Notes: generated by a model not told the origin, from the sequence alone. DNA of 56,212 bases from Geodermatophilus sp. YIM 151500 (GCF_025716945.1 NZ_JAOVZT010000007.1:1-56212), one strand, 5' to 3'; numbered from the stretch's first letter, positions 1 through 8,426 are shown. Program-made: numbers and translations.

Positions 1-23
1 CACGCGGTGGCCCCTCGACGTCG

Positions 24-293
24 GTGACCGACACGATCACCGAGGTCGGGGCCCCGATCTACACCACTCCAGGGGACTTACCCCGCCGCGAGGCCGGCGA
101 GTGGGTGACGATCACATTCTCGGTTGCACTGATGCTGAACGCAGTCGAGGCCTGGACCGATCCGGACGGCGTGGCTTGGACAGCCATCAGGTGGACAGTT
201 GCCGTCGCCTTCGCCCTCACCCTCCTGTGGTGGATCCATAGCAAGGCCATGGCTGGACAGCGGACCTCCCGGCGAGCGGGACCACGTGGCTAG
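24..293 (+). CDS. hypothetical small membrane protein
   Basis: An 89-residue ORF with a GTG start, encoding a charged N-terminus and two hydrophobic stretches (about residues 27-44 and 55-72, the second rich in Trp) followed by an Arg-rich tail. This would fit a two-helix membrane protein with a cytoplasmic basic end. I recognise no family. There is no clear ribosome binding site ahead of the GTG, so the start could be elsewhere or the message leaderless. Codon use is less GC3-biased than in the genes further right. It may be genuine accessory DNA or a chance ORF. Confidence 0.4.
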   Translation: MTDTITEVGAPIYTTPGDLPRREAGEWVTITFSVALMLNAVEAWTDPDGVAWTAIRWTVAVAFALTLLWWIHSKAMAGQRTSRRAGPRG

Positions 294-764
294 CACTTGC
301 ACGATCGGTCGGTGCTCTCGGCAGTGTCGTGTGGGCCCTATCTACAACGGGTCCTGCGTGGTCCCTCGGGGAAAGGCGGAACTGCCAGACTGAGCGGATA
401 TCAGGGGTGGCCGACGCTGCGGACCAGCAGACCCTGGAAGGGCTCGCCTTCGCAGACTGGTCCGGGAGCGCCGCGCCGCGAGTCATCTCCGTGACCCTGG
501 CAGGCAACCGCGCAGAGGTGCCGCTACTGGTCAATGGCAGCAGCGAGCACTGGATGTACTTCCAGTGCGGCGACTACGGCTGGTACGAGACCGTCTCCGG
601 GAACGGCCCCACGGTCGGCTGGACCGATGACCATCCGGTGGGGCGACGACTCCTGAGGCGGGCTTGCGCTGCCTGTAGCGGGGACCGGCTGCCACGTCGC
701 ACAGGGCTTCCGCCTGCATCGCTTCCACCGATGAGTCGCGACGGCTCCGGGCGTCACAAGCGGC
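294..764 (+). other. gene-poor stretch with possible decayed ORF
   Basis: No convincing gene fills this stretch. A plus-strand reading frame from GTG 329 gives about 80 residues (codons around 400-640) with normal protein composition, including a Trp/Tyr-rich segment containing MYFQCGDYGWYET. After about 645 it degenerates into Arg/Pro-rich sequence that runs into the next gene. A one-base shift near 645 reaches a stop almost at once. This may be a small gene whose 3' end is frameshifted or truncated. No family was recognised. Confidence 0.25.
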
Positions 765-1286
765 ATGGACCCCGTACCCGAGCAGGACATCCGCTTCGGT
801 GATCCGGACTCGCCTCCGACGCCCTGGGCGGAAGCCCTCCGCGTGCTCGAGACCGCCGAGCTCTTCTGGATCTCCACGGTCCGGAGCGATGGCCGGCCGC
901 ACGTCACACCGCTGCCGGCCGTCTGGTACGAAGACCGGCTCCACTTCTGCACGGGTCCGGCGGAGCAGAAGGCGGTGAACCTCGCGGGCAACCCGCACGT
1001 GGCGCTCACCACCGGCACCAACCGGTGGAAGGAGGGGCTCGACCTCGTCGTCGAAGGCATCGCGGTGCAGGTCACGGATGACGCCCGGCTGCGGACCCTC
1101 GCCGACCTCTGGCGCAGCAAGTACCACGGCGACTGGGACTTCGCCGTCGAACAGGGGATGTTCCGTCACGCGGACGGCGGTTCCGCACTCGTCTACGAGG
1201 TGTCGCCCACCAAGGTGCTCGCCTTCGCCAAGGGCCGCTTCGCGCAGACCCGGTTCCGCTTCGAGCGGCAGTCGGCCGGCACCTGA
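765..1286 (+). CDS. PNPOx-like flavin/F420-binding protein
   Basis: A 173-residue protein of the pyridoxamine 5'-phosphate oxidase-like split-barrel fold. Visible family features are the N-terminal helix followed by the strand segment FWISTVRSDGRPHVTPL (about residues 34-50), the WYEDRLHFCTG strand pair, and the central motif NPHVALTTG. Members bind FMN or F420 and act as small cytoplasmic oxidoreductases or cofactor-binding proteins; the substrate cannot be read from sequence. Length is typical of the family. It stands alone, convergent with the zinc-ribbon gene on the other strand. The ATG at 765 lacks a strong ribosome binding site. Confidence 0.85.
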   Translation: MDPVPEQDIRFGDPDSPPTPWAEALRVLETAELFWISTVRSDGRPHVTPLPAVWYEDRLHFCTGPAEQKAVNLAGNPHVALTTGTNRWKEGLDLVVEGIAVQVTDDARLRTLADLWRSKYHGDWDFAVEQGMFRHADGGSALVYEVSPTKVLAFAKGRFAQTRFRFERQSAGT

Positions 1287-1307
1287 GGGCTGTCCGCGCG
1301 GCACGGA

Positions 1308-1880
1308 TCAGCCACCCGGCGTGGCCTGCAGGTCGTCCCGGGGTGTCACCCGGACGGCGTGCAGGGCGTGCGCCCCCGCGCCGGCCTCCGCCCACTCCAC
1401 CTCGACGACCTGACCGGCGCGCAGAGCGCCGCCGGCAATCGGATCGAGCACTCCTGCCTCGACCCAGCAGGCGGCCGGGAGGTCCGGCAACTCGATGACC
1501 CCCTCACCCCGGTCGCCGTCCCACCGGACGACCGTGCCCACCGCCTTGCCGCTGCCTGCCATCTTCCCAGGCTGCGCGGAGCCCGCGACGTCGGCAAGGG
1601 GTCCGGCATGGGCCGGACCCCCGGCCGCACGAGGCGTCGGCGACCCGCCGAGCGAGCTCTGGCACTGCGGGACGCCGCCCGGGGGCCACCCGTCCTGGCT
1701 CCAGTCGCCCGCGCGCCAGTGCGCACCGCAGGCGGCGCAGCGGTCGTCCGACCCCAGGGGTGCGCGGCATCGCCGGCACCCGAACCGAGGCGGGCCGTCC
1801 GGCGGCACGGTCGGTGGTGGTGATGTCGGCCAACGCCAACCCTGTCGGCGACGCCACCATGCGGGTACCGGGAGAGGCAC
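1308..1880 (-). CDS. zinc-ribbon plus cold-shock-like domain protein
   Basis: A 190-residue protein with two recognisable modules. Residues 35-51 hold a CxxC-N9-CxxC zinc ribbon (C35, C38, C48, C51) followed by a Trp-rich strand. Residues about 115-180 begin GTVVRWDGDRGEGVIEL, which resembles the opening strands of cold-shock OB folds (GTVKWF...GFGFI); the usual aromatic RNP residues are only partly kept. The linker is Pro/Gly-rich. Nucleic-acid binding is the natural inference but is not proven. The start is uncertain: GTG 1880 is the longest, GTG 1808 would begin just before the ribbon, and a shifted frame from ATG 1860 also gives a plausible N-terminus. Confidence 0.55.
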   Translation of the reverse strand: MPLPVPAWWRRRQGWRWPTSPPPTVPPDGPPRFGCRRCRAPLGSDDRCAACGAHWRAGDWSQDGWPPGGVPQCQSSLGGSPTPRAAGGPAHAGPLADVAGSAQPGKMAGSGKAVGTVVRWDGDRGEGVIELPDLPAACWVEAGVLDPIAGGALRAGQVVEVEWAEAGAGAHALHAVRVTPRDDLQATPGG

Positions 1881-1964
1881 GCCCTCCAGCGTGTCACCAC
1901 CAGCACGCAGGTCGTTGACTTCTGCACCGTCATACGAGGGCGGCGTGCGATCGATCGCGGGGGA

Positions 1965-3015
1965 TCAGCGCCGAACCGGGTCCGGCAGCTCGACCACCTG
2001 ACCGGTGGTGGCGGAGCGCCGGGCCGCGTCGAGCACGTCGAGGGCGGCGACGGCGTCCCGGGGGTCGACCGGCGGCGGCGCCTCGCCGCGGACGGCCCGG
2101 GCGAGCCCCGAGTAGAAGGTGCTCCACGAGCCCACCTGCGCCGGCACGGGTTCGCTCCCGTCGTCGCGGTGCAGCCTGCCCCCCCCCGCTCTCCGGCACG
2201 GTGCCCCACGACGCCCCGTCGGAGGCCGGGGTACGGCCCTCGAGCAGCCGCTCGGTCTGGCCGTCGTCGTCCGGGGCCGCGTACGTCGCGTTGGAGCCGA
2301 CGACCCGGAACCGGTTCGACGGCTCGCCGCGCGACGCCCAGCTCCCGGTGACGTGCGAGCGGACCCCGTCCTCGTGCCGCAGCGCCAGGAAGAAGCGGTC
2401 GTCCAGGCCGTCAGGCAGCAACCGAAGCTCCGCGTACACCGAGCGCACTGGGCCGAACTGCGTGAGCGCCTGGTCGACGGCGTGGCTGCCGAGGTCCAGC
2501 AGCGCGCCTCCGCCGGTGCGGGGCAGGCCGCCCGGTGGCAGTCGCTGCTCCATGCGCGACTCGAAGGAGAGGACCTCGCCGAGGTGCCCGGAGGCGACGA
2601 CGTCCCGGACGGTCAGGTAGTCGGCGTCCCATCGCCGGTTCTGGTAGACGGTGAGCAGCACGCTGGCGCGCTCGGCCGCGTCCACCGCCGTCCGCGCGCT
2701 CGCCGCCTCCGGCGCGAACGGCTTGTCGGACACCACGGGCAGACCCAGCCCGACCGCCTCGAGGACGAGCGGCACGTGGGTCTCCAGCGGTGTGGTGAGC
2801 ACGACGGCGTCGACGCCTGCGGCCGCGAGCTCGGACAGGCCGGCGACGGCCGGCACGCCCGGGCGGTCCCGGGCGAGGTCCGCCCGCCGCTCCTCGGACC
2901 GGACGACGACGACGGCGAGCTCGCAGCCCTCCGCGTGCTCGATCAACGGTGCGTGGAACAACCGGCCGCCGAAGCCGTAACCGACGAGACCGATCCGTAC
3001 CGGGGACTGCGTCAT
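1965..3015 (-). pseudogene. Gfo/Idh/MocA oxidoreductase, frameshifted
   Basis: An NAD(P)-dependent sugar dehydrogenase-like protein of about 350 residues. The N-terminus carries the Rossmann motif GLVGYGFGGRLFHAPLI and the EKP-equivalent motif SDKPFAPE, followed by the C-terminal beta-sheet domain. The reading frame breaks in a run of nine C at 2179-2187. Removing one C joins the first 290 residues to a C-terminal segment (GSWSTFYSGLARAV... to PDPVRR) that ends at 1965 and completes the family length. The ATG at 3015 is preceded by GGAGGAGAGG. Phase variation, real inactivation and sequencing error are all possible. The sugar substrate is unknown. Confidence 0.8.
2179..2187. repeat. nine-C homopolymer at frameshift
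   Basis: A run of nine C on the plus strand inside the Gfo/Idh/MocA gene. Eight C would restore the full-length frame. This is the longest mononucleotide run I noticed in the window. Confidence 0.9.
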
Positions 3016-3144
3016 CCTGGTCCTCTCCTCCTGTCCGCCGGCCGGACGCGTGACGCGGCCGGTGCCGGGCATGGTGCGGTGCGTCCCGGTCCGGGCAGCC
3101 GCGGGTCGCTGTCCAGCGGGCGATCGACGACGACGAGCTCACCG

Positions 3145-4485
3145 TCAGTCCCCGTCCCGTCCGGAGAGCGGCTCGACGGGGGGCTGGCCGCTCCGTCCGG
3201 CCGGCGACCGGCGCGGGATGCGCAGCCGTCGGGCCGCCACCCGGGCGGCGCGGCGGGAGCGGAAGGGGTCCGGCGAGGCCTCCGGACCCCGGGCGAGGGA
3301 GACCGCCTCGACCTCGTCGAGCAGCCGGTCGACGGTCGTCAGCAGCGTGGAGTTGAGCTCCCAGAGACCCGACCGGCTGCGGGGGTCGCTGATCAGGAGT
3401 TCCGCCATCAGGTCCCGGCCGCTGTGCAGCGCCTCCAGCGACCGGGAGAGCCGCTCGTGCCCATCCCCGTCCCCGTCCTGCGGGTCGGCGGTGAGCACCT
3501 GCCCGAACTCGCCGACGACGTTGCCCATGCGTTCCAGGAGGCTCGCGGCCGTGCGCCGGACGGCGTCGGCGTACTCGGCGTCCTCCCGGACACCGGTCTG
3601 CTCCCGGGTCGCGTCGTCGATGACCCGGAACAGGGTCCGCAGCGACACCGAGGTGTGCTCCAGGTTGTCCAGTCCGGTGCGCATCCCCACCCCGACGGGC
3701 GGGACCCGCAGCGCCCTGACGTTGAGCCGGCGGCTCTCCTCGGCATGGGCGAGCGCGCGGTCCACCCGGGGCGCGTGCCGGTTGAGGCGGCGGGCGTCCT
3801 CCAGCCAGCGGGTCGACTGCTCCGCGGTCACGGGCCCGGCACCCAGAGCGGCGGCCGCCTCCCGGAGGAGGCCCGCGATCTCGTCGGCGAACTTCTTGAC
3901 CGACTGGGCCGCGTACCTGGTCTGCACCGCCGGCGGGAAGAGCACGTTGACGAGCATGCCGACCGCCGCACCGATCAGGGTCTCGACGATCCGCCCGGCC
4001 CCGACGGACTCCGCTCCTGCGGACCCGACGCCGAGGACCAGCATCGCGCTGATCGGCACCTCCACCAGGTGCGGACCCAGCCGGAGCAGCTGGCCCACGA
4101 CGATGGATGCCGCGACGAGCGCCGCGAGGCTCCACCACGTCAACCCCGCCAGGGCGACGACGAGCACGGCCAGGGCGACGCCGGCCACGACGCTCGCGAC
4201 GCGCTGCACCCCGTTGACCAGGGTGCTGGTGAGCGTCGCCTGCACCACGAGGAGTGCGGTGAGCGCGGCGATGATCGGGGGCGGGTCCCGCAACCCCACG
4301 AGCTCGGCGACCAGGAAGGCGGCCACCGTGGCGCCGGTCATCCGGGCCGCCCGGAAGGCGGCGGATCGGCCGCGCGTGCGCACCCGGAGGAGGGACTGGG
4401 CGACCGGACGTCGGGACGGCCACCCGGCTTCCCGGCTGGAAGGCATCACGTCGTCATCCTCCGCAGCCGCCGCGTCGGGGGACAT
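3145..4485 (-). CDS. FUSC-family membrane protein
   Basis: A 446-residue protein of the FUSC / aromatic-acid exporter type. About six hydrophobic helices lie in residues 45-190 (for example PPIIAALTALLVVQATL and a run of Ala/Val/Leu), ending at the family-typical NVLFPPAVQTRYA. A long, helical, charged cytoplasmic domain follows to the C-terminus. Relatives export small organic acids or are uncharacterised. It is co-directional with the broken Gfo/Idh gene (gap about 130 bp) and the MFS gene. The start is uncertain: ATG 4485 has only a weak GGGG upstream, and an internal ATG at 4446 is an alternative. Confidence 0.75.
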   Translation of the reverse strand: MSPDAAAAEDDDVMPSSREAGWPSRRPVAQSLLRVRTRGRSAAFRAARMTGATVAAFLVAELVGLRDPPPIIAALTALLVVQATLTSTLVNGVQRVASVVAGVALAVLVVALAGLTWWSLAALVAASIVVGQLLRLGPHLVEVPISAMLVLGVGSAGAESVGAGRIVETLIGAAVGMLVNVLFPPAVQTRYAAQSVKKFADEIAGLLREAAAALGAGPVTAEQSTRWLEDARRLNRHAPRVDRALAHAEESRRLNVRALRVPPVGVGMRTGLDNLEHTSVSLRTLFRVIDDATREQTGVREDAEYADAVRRTAASLLERMGNVVGEFGQVLTADPQDGDGDGHERLSRSLEALHSGRDLMAELLISDPRSRSGLWELNSTLLTTVDRLLDEVEAVSLARGPEASPDPFRSRRAARVAARRLRIPRRSPAGRSGQPPVEPLSGRDGD

Positions 4486-4744
4486 CCCGTACCACCGCCC
4501 CGCGCAGGACGGCCGGCGCCGGTGGAGACCCGTCTCGCCGGCGCCGGCCGGGTCCTGCGCTGGTCAGCCCTGCTTCGGAGGTCCCGCGCCGGGGTCGTCG
4601 TGGCCGGGGTCCGGTGGGCGACTGGTGGACGTCCGCGTCAGCGACGTCGTCCCCGGAGCTCGCTGCGGTCCCGGGGTGCTGCCGGAGGACCACGTCGTCC
4701 GCGGGCCGGCCCCGGGGTGACGGTCGCGGAGCGGTTGGGAATGC

Positions 4745-6220
4745 TCACCCGCCACGGACGCCGACCGGGGCCTCGTGGACGAAGTGCCCGGCGTCGTGCG
4801 TGCGGAAGTCGTCCTCGAGCTCCTCCAGGGTGCGGCCGCGCGTCTCCGGCGCGAACTTGGTCACGAAGACGAGGGAGCCGGTGTTGATGAGCGCGAAGAG
4901 ACCGAAGGTCAATGTGGCTCCGAGCGTGGCCACCAGCGGCGGGAAGGCGAAGGAAATGGCCGCGTTGACGGTCCACAGGACGAAGACCGCGATTCCCATG
5001 GCGAATCCCCGAATGGTCATCGGGAAGATCTCCGAGAGCAAGAGCCACACCAACGTGCCGATGAAGGTCTGCACGAAGAAGACGACCAGGAGCATCGCGG
5101 CCAGGATCAGATAACTGCGGAAACCCGATTCGGGCAGCAGGAAGGAGAAGGCGAGGATCGCGTGCCCGGCGGCCACTCCGACGAAGCCGGTGATGATGAG
5201 CGGTCTGCGGTTGATGAAGCCGAGCAGGATGATCCCGATGATCGTCCCGATGATCGCGATGACGCCGACGGTGACGGTGAGGATCAAGCTGGCACTCGCT
5301 CCGAGGCCGGTCGACTCGAGGATCGTGGGCGCGTAGTAGTTGACGGTGTTGATGCCGGTCGCCTGCTGCACCGTGGCCAGGCCGCACCCGACCCAGAGGA
5401 TCCGGCGCATCCACGAGTAGGCCCGCAGGTCCCGCATCGCGGCGCCCTTGTCCTCGCCGAGGTCGCGCCGGGCGTGCTCGGCGACGATGTTGTACTCCTC
5501 CGCGGCCTCCGCCGGGGGCCGACTCAGGTCCAGCACCCGCCGGGTGTCGTCGAGCCGGTTGCGCACCGCGTACCAGCGCGGCGAATCCGGCAGGGCGAAC
5601 AGACCGGCGAACAGCGCGATCGCGGGGAGGGTGGCGACGCCCAGCATCCATCGCCAGACGTTCGGGTCCTGGATGACCGCATCCAGGATGGCGTTGGTCG
5701 CGAAGGCCAGGAACTGCCCCGTCACGATCATGAGTTCGTTGATCGTGACCATGCGGCCCCGCGCGTCCACCGGCGCCATCTCGGCGAGGTAGAGCGGGAC
5801 GACCGCCGCCGCGGCGCCGACACCGAAGCCGAGGAGTACCCGGCCCGCGACCATGATGACGACGTTGGGTGCCACCGCCGTGATCAAGGCGCCGAAGAGG
5901 AAGAGGGCGGCGCAGACGAAGAGCGCGCCGCGCCGGCCCAGCGCATCGGCCAGCTTTCCGCCCAGGAGCGCGCCCAGCGCCGCCCCGGGGAAGAGCAGGG
6001 AGCTGACCACGACCGCCTCGCTGAGCGGCGTGAGGTCCAGGTCGTCGCCCATGTACAGGAGGGCGCCGGAGATGACACCGGTGTCGTAGCCGAACAAGAG
6101 ACCGCCGAGCGTGGAGATGACGGTCAGCTTGACGAGGAAGCGGTTGTTCGCTCTCGACCGCTTGGCTCCGCCCGTCACCTTCACGGAATGGCCGCCCCCG
6201 GAACCGTGACTCGCCGCCAT
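4745..6220 (-). CDS. sugar-porter MFS transporter (inositol/hexose type)
   Basis: A 491-residue, 12-helix major facilitator of the sugar-porter family. Signatures in order are GGLLFGYDTGVISGAL in helix 1, D-x-LGRRG in loop 2-3, PLYLAEMAP, PDSPRWY after helix 6, QQATGINTVNYYAP in helix 7 and the C-terminal PETRGRTLEE. This is the family of bacterial GalP/XylE/IolT proton symporters. The neighbouring inositol operon makes myo-inositol a reasonable substrate, but that is inference. It has its own promoter about 100 bp upstream with two inverted repeats and lies just downstream of the DeoR gene. The ATG at 6220 follows AAAGAAGG. Confidence 0.9.
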   Translation of the reverse strand: MAASHGSGGGHSVKVTGGAKRSRANNRFLVKLTVISTLGGLLFGYDTGVISGALLYMGDDLDLTPLSEAVVVSSLLFPGAALGALLGGKLADALGRRGALFVCAALFLFGALITAVAPNVVIMVAGRVLLGFGVGAAAAVVPLYLAEMAPVDARGRMVTINELMIVTGQFLAFATNAILDAVIQDPNVWRWMLGVATLPAIALFAGLFALPDSPRWYAVRNRLDDTRRVLDLSRPPAEAAEEYNIVAEHARRDLGEDKGAAMRDLRAYSWMRRILWVGCGLATVQQATGINTVNYYAPTILESTGLGASASLILTVTVGVIAIIGTIIGIILLGFINRRPLIITGFVGVAAGHAILAFSFLLPESGFRSYLILAAMLLVVFFVQTFIGTLVWLLLSEIFPMTIRGFAMGIAVFVLWTVNAAISFAFPPLVATLGATLTFGLFALINTGSLVFVTKFAPETRGRTLEELEDDFRTHDAGHFVHEAPVGVRGG

Positions 6221-6321
6221 CGCGCCTTCTTTCGATAGCAGGCCGGCTCTCCGGCCATTTCTCCAGGCGGACGGGACGGACTCGTGGCTCCTCCAGCCCC
6301 TCGCCCCCTACCGTGTCGAGG

Positions 6322-6350
6322 ACATTAAGCGGGGGTTGTCGGTGGTGCAA
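6322..6350 (-). promoter_or_regulatory. predicted promoter of the MFS transporter
   Basis: On the minus strand TTGCAC (6345-6350) is followed after 17 bases by TAATGT (6322-6327), a good sigma-70-type match. Transcription would start near 6315 and leave a leader of about 95 nt. The -35 box sits inside the left arm of the inverted repeat at 6345-6375. Confidence 0.6.
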
Positions 6351-6375
6351 TGCGGATCCGTGTTCGGAATTGCAC
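6345..6375. promoter_or_regulatory. inverted repeat, probable operator 1
   Basis: GTGCAAT (6345-6351) and ATTGCAC (6369-6375) are perfect 7-bp arms separated by 17 bases. The left arm covers the predicted -35 box of the transporter promoter, so a repressor bound here would block transcription. The adjacent DeoR or LacI protein is a candidate; which one is not shown by the sequence. Confidence 0.55.
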
Positions 6376-6387
6376 ATCTGGCGGTCG

Positions 6388-6405
6388 TTCTCGAACAGTC
6401 GAGAA
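6388..6405. promoter_or_regulatory. inverted repeat, probable operator 2
   Basis: TTCTCGA-ACAG-TCGAGAA is a perfect 7-bp inverted repeat with a 4-base spacer, 12 bp upstream of operator 1. It is not GC-rich and has no T-run, so a protein-binding site fits better than a terminator for the DeoR gene. Confidence 0.5.
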
Positions 6406-6484
6406 GTGCTCGGCGCGATGGTGGAGCGATCGGACCGGTCCGGTCTCGCACACCGGCCCTCCGGGCATCCAGCCGGCCCTCCGG

Positions 6485-7267
6485 TCACCCAGCCATGACG
6501 TGCGGGACCACTCCCACCCGTCGCAGCGCGCAGCCCAGCTCGCCGGGGGGCCGCCGGTCCGTGACGAGCGTCGCCAGCCGCTCCAGCGGCGCGATCCGCG
6601 CCGGCGCCGAGGTCGAGAACGCGTCGTGCGTGGCGACGACGACCACCTCGTCGGCGATGTCCATGAGCCGACGCTGCACGCTGGCCTCGGCCGGTGTCCG
6701 TGCGTACAGGCCACGGGCGTCGATGCCTGCGGGGGAGACGAAGAACGTGCGGACCCGCAGCTGGGCGACCGCGGCCTCGGTCGTCGGGCCGACGAACGCC
6801 TGGCGATCGGGCAGGAGCTCACCGCCGAGCGCGACCACCCGGTAGGACCGCCCCGAGGTGAGGAACTGCAGCACGGGCATCGAGTGGCTGATGACGCAGC
6901 CAGCGAACTCCTCGGGGAGCAACCGGGCGATCGCGTACCCCGTCGCCCCGGCGTCGATGGCGATCGTGTCGGCCCCGTCGACGAGGTGGACGGCGTGCGT
7001 GGCCACGCGCTCACGGGCCCGGACGAGCTCGTCGTCGGGGAAGGCGGACGTCCGCAGGGCGCCGGGAGTGAGGCTGGCCCCGCCGTGGACCAATCGGACG
7101 CGACCGGCCCCTTCGAGGGTGTGCAGGTCCCTGCGGATGGTCATCTGCGAGACCCCGAGCTGCCGGGCGAGATCGGCGACCGAGAGGAAGCCGACCGTCT
7201 GCAGGTTCGTGAGGATCCACGCGCGGCGCCCGGCCGCCGCCTCGGAACGCAGGCCGGTGTCCGTCAC
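6485..7267 (-). CDS. DeoR/GlpR-family transcriptional regulator
   Basis: A 260-residue regulator. The N-terminal winged helix-turn-helix has the family signature around residues 28-60 (LSVADLARQLGVSQMTIRRDLHTLE...GRVRLVHGGA). The C-terminal sugar-phosphate-sensing domain shows the DAGATGYAIA and ALGGELL motifs of the DeoR effector fold. It represses or activates sugar catabolism genes in response to a phosphorylated intermediate. The GTG start overlaps the LacI stop as GTGA, so the two regulators are co-translated. It lies directly upstream of the transporter, whose promoter region carries two inverted repeats. Confidence 0.9.
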   Translation of the reverse strand: MTDTGLRSEAAAGRRAWILTNLQTVGFLSVADLARQLGVSQMTIRRDLHTLEGAGRVRLVHGGASLTPGALRTSAFPDDELVRARERVATHAVHLVDGADTIAIDAGATGYAIARLLPEEFAGCVISHSMPVLQFLTSGRSYRVVALGGELLPDRQAFVGPTTEAAVAQLRVRTFFVSPAGIDARGLYARTPAEASVQRRLMDIADEVVVVATHDAFSTSAPARIAPLERLATLVTDRRPPGELGCALRRVGVVPHVMAG

Positions 7268-8274
7268 GGCGCCGGGTCCTGCCCGGCTGCCGAGGCGACG
7301 GCGCGGACCGGCCCGGTGCTCGACCGGACGACGAGCTCGGCCGAGACCTGGCGCGGGCTGCGCACGGTCACGTCGCGGCCGCGCACGAGGTCCAGCAGCA
7401 TCTCGATGGCGGCGGTCCCGGCGTCCGCAGCCGGGATCCGCACGGTGGTCAGCCTCGGCGTGACCACCTCGGCGAGCTGCGTGTCGTCGAAGCCGACGAC
7501 GCTGATGTCGGCGGGCACGTGGACCCCGCGGTCGGCGAGCCGGTTGATGACGCCCACTCCGATGTCGTCGTTGTAGGCCACGACGGCCGTTGCGGACGTG
7601 GCGAGGACGAGATCGGCGGCGCGCACCCCGGCCTGGAACCGTGCCGCGAAGGGGCCGATCTCGGACCCCTCCATGCCCAGCCGGCCGCAGGCGTCGCGGA
7701 ACCCGCGCAGCCGGACGTCGTTGGGGTAGCCGTCCGGGCCCGCCAGGTAGACGACGGTGCGGTGCCCGAGCGCGTGCAGGTGTTCGACGGCGTGCCTGGT
7801 GGCCTCGTAGAGGTTGGTGAGCACGGCCGGGATGCCGTCGAGGAGGCGGTTGAGCACGACGACCGGGGTGGCCCCGGCGAGAGCCAGCAGGGCGTCGTCC
7901 GGCATCCGTGGCGACACCAGCAGCAGCCCGTCCACCTGCTGGACGAGCGCCCGTGCCGACGCCTCCTCGTCGTGCACGACCTCCTCGGAGCCGGCGACGA
8001 AGAGGGCATAGCCCTCCCGGCGCGCCTGCCGGTCGACCGCCTTGATGACCACGGCGGAGAAGGAGTTCGCGATGTCCGGGACGACGATGCCGAGGTTGCC
8101 GGTGCGCCCACCGGCGAGCGAACTGGCTGCCGGGTGAGGCGAGTACTGCAGCTCCTCGGCGGCCGTCATCACGCGGTGGCGGGTGTCGGCTGCGACCGCT
8201 TCCGGTCGCGAGAACACCCGGGACACCGTCGCCGTCGACACGCCTGCACGGGCCGCGACCTCGCGGATGGACAT
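7264..8274 (-). CDS. LacI-family transcriptional regulator
   Basis: A 336-residue LacI/GalR repressor. The helix-turn-helix is at residues 2-25 (IREVAARAGVSTATVSRVFS), followed by the hinge helix YSPHPAASSLAGGRTGNLG and a periplasmic-binding-protein-like effector domain with the typical GFDDTQLAEVVTPRLTTVR segment. The ATG at 8274 follows AGGAGGAGG; an upstream GTG at 8307 is less likely because it lies within the promoter. The upstream region holds a LacI-type palindrome between the promoter boxes, so autoregulation is expected. It is coupled to the DeoR gene by a GTGA overlap. Confidence 0.92.
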   Translation of the reverse strand: MSIREVAARAGVSTATVSRVFSRPEAVAADTRHRVMTAAEELQYSPHPAASSLAGGRTGNLGIVVPDIANSFSAVVIKAVDRQARREGYALFVAGSEEVVHDEEASARALVQQVDGLLLVSPRMPDDALLALAGATPVVVLNRLLDGIPAVLTNLYEATRHAVEHLHALGHRTVVYLAGPDGYPNDVRLRGFRDACGRLGMEGSEIGPFAARFQAGVRAADLVLATSATAVVAYNDDIGVGVINRLADRGVHVPADISVVGFDDTQLAEVVTPRLTTVRIPAADAGTAAIEMLLDLVRGRDVTVRSPRQVSAELVVRSSTGPVRAVASAAGQDPAP

Positions 8275-8298
8275 CGCCCCTCCTCCTGGTCGTGTAAC

Positions 8299-8327
8299 AG
8301 AGTGCAAGCGTTTACACGATCAGTCAA
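8299..8327 (-). promoter_or_regulatory. predicted lacI-deoR promoter
   Basis: On the minus strand TTGACT (8322-8327), a 17-base spacer and CACTCT (8299-8304) form a plausible sigma-70-type promoter. The -35 box is strong and the -10 box weak. The start codon is 25 bases downstream with a strong ribosome binding site between. Confidence 0.5.
8303..8316. promoter_or_regulatory. LacI-type operator
   Basis: TGCAAGCGTTTACA is a near-palindrome of the general LacI/CcpA form TGTAANCGNTTACA, with the central CG typical of the family. It occupies the spacer between the predicted -35 and -10 boxes of the regulator operon, the classic position for autorepression. Confidence 0.65.
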
Positions 8328-8426
8328 GGGGTAGCTCTGGAGCCGCCATCAACCAGCGCGGGACACAGCCGTCGGTGGGGGCCGTGGATCGGGCGCCTCG
8401 GCCCGGGGCAGGCGGCCGGGGGCCGA

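Noticed and set aside
4486-4744. Small ORFs between the MFS and FUSC genes, for example the minus-strand frame ending at 4564
   Set aside because: Pro/Gly/Thr-rich composition, no ribosome binding site, overlaps the transporter 3' end.
2119-4887. Very long plus-strand ORF opposite the Gfo/Idh and FUSC genes
   Set aside because: Arg/Pro/Gly-rich shadow of high-GC genes on the other strand; no domain, and the minus-strand frames are clearly coding.
6313-6324. TGTCGAGGACA as a second IolR site upstream of the transporter
   Set aside because: Spacer is three bases instead of two and the inner bases do not fit KGWCHTRACA.
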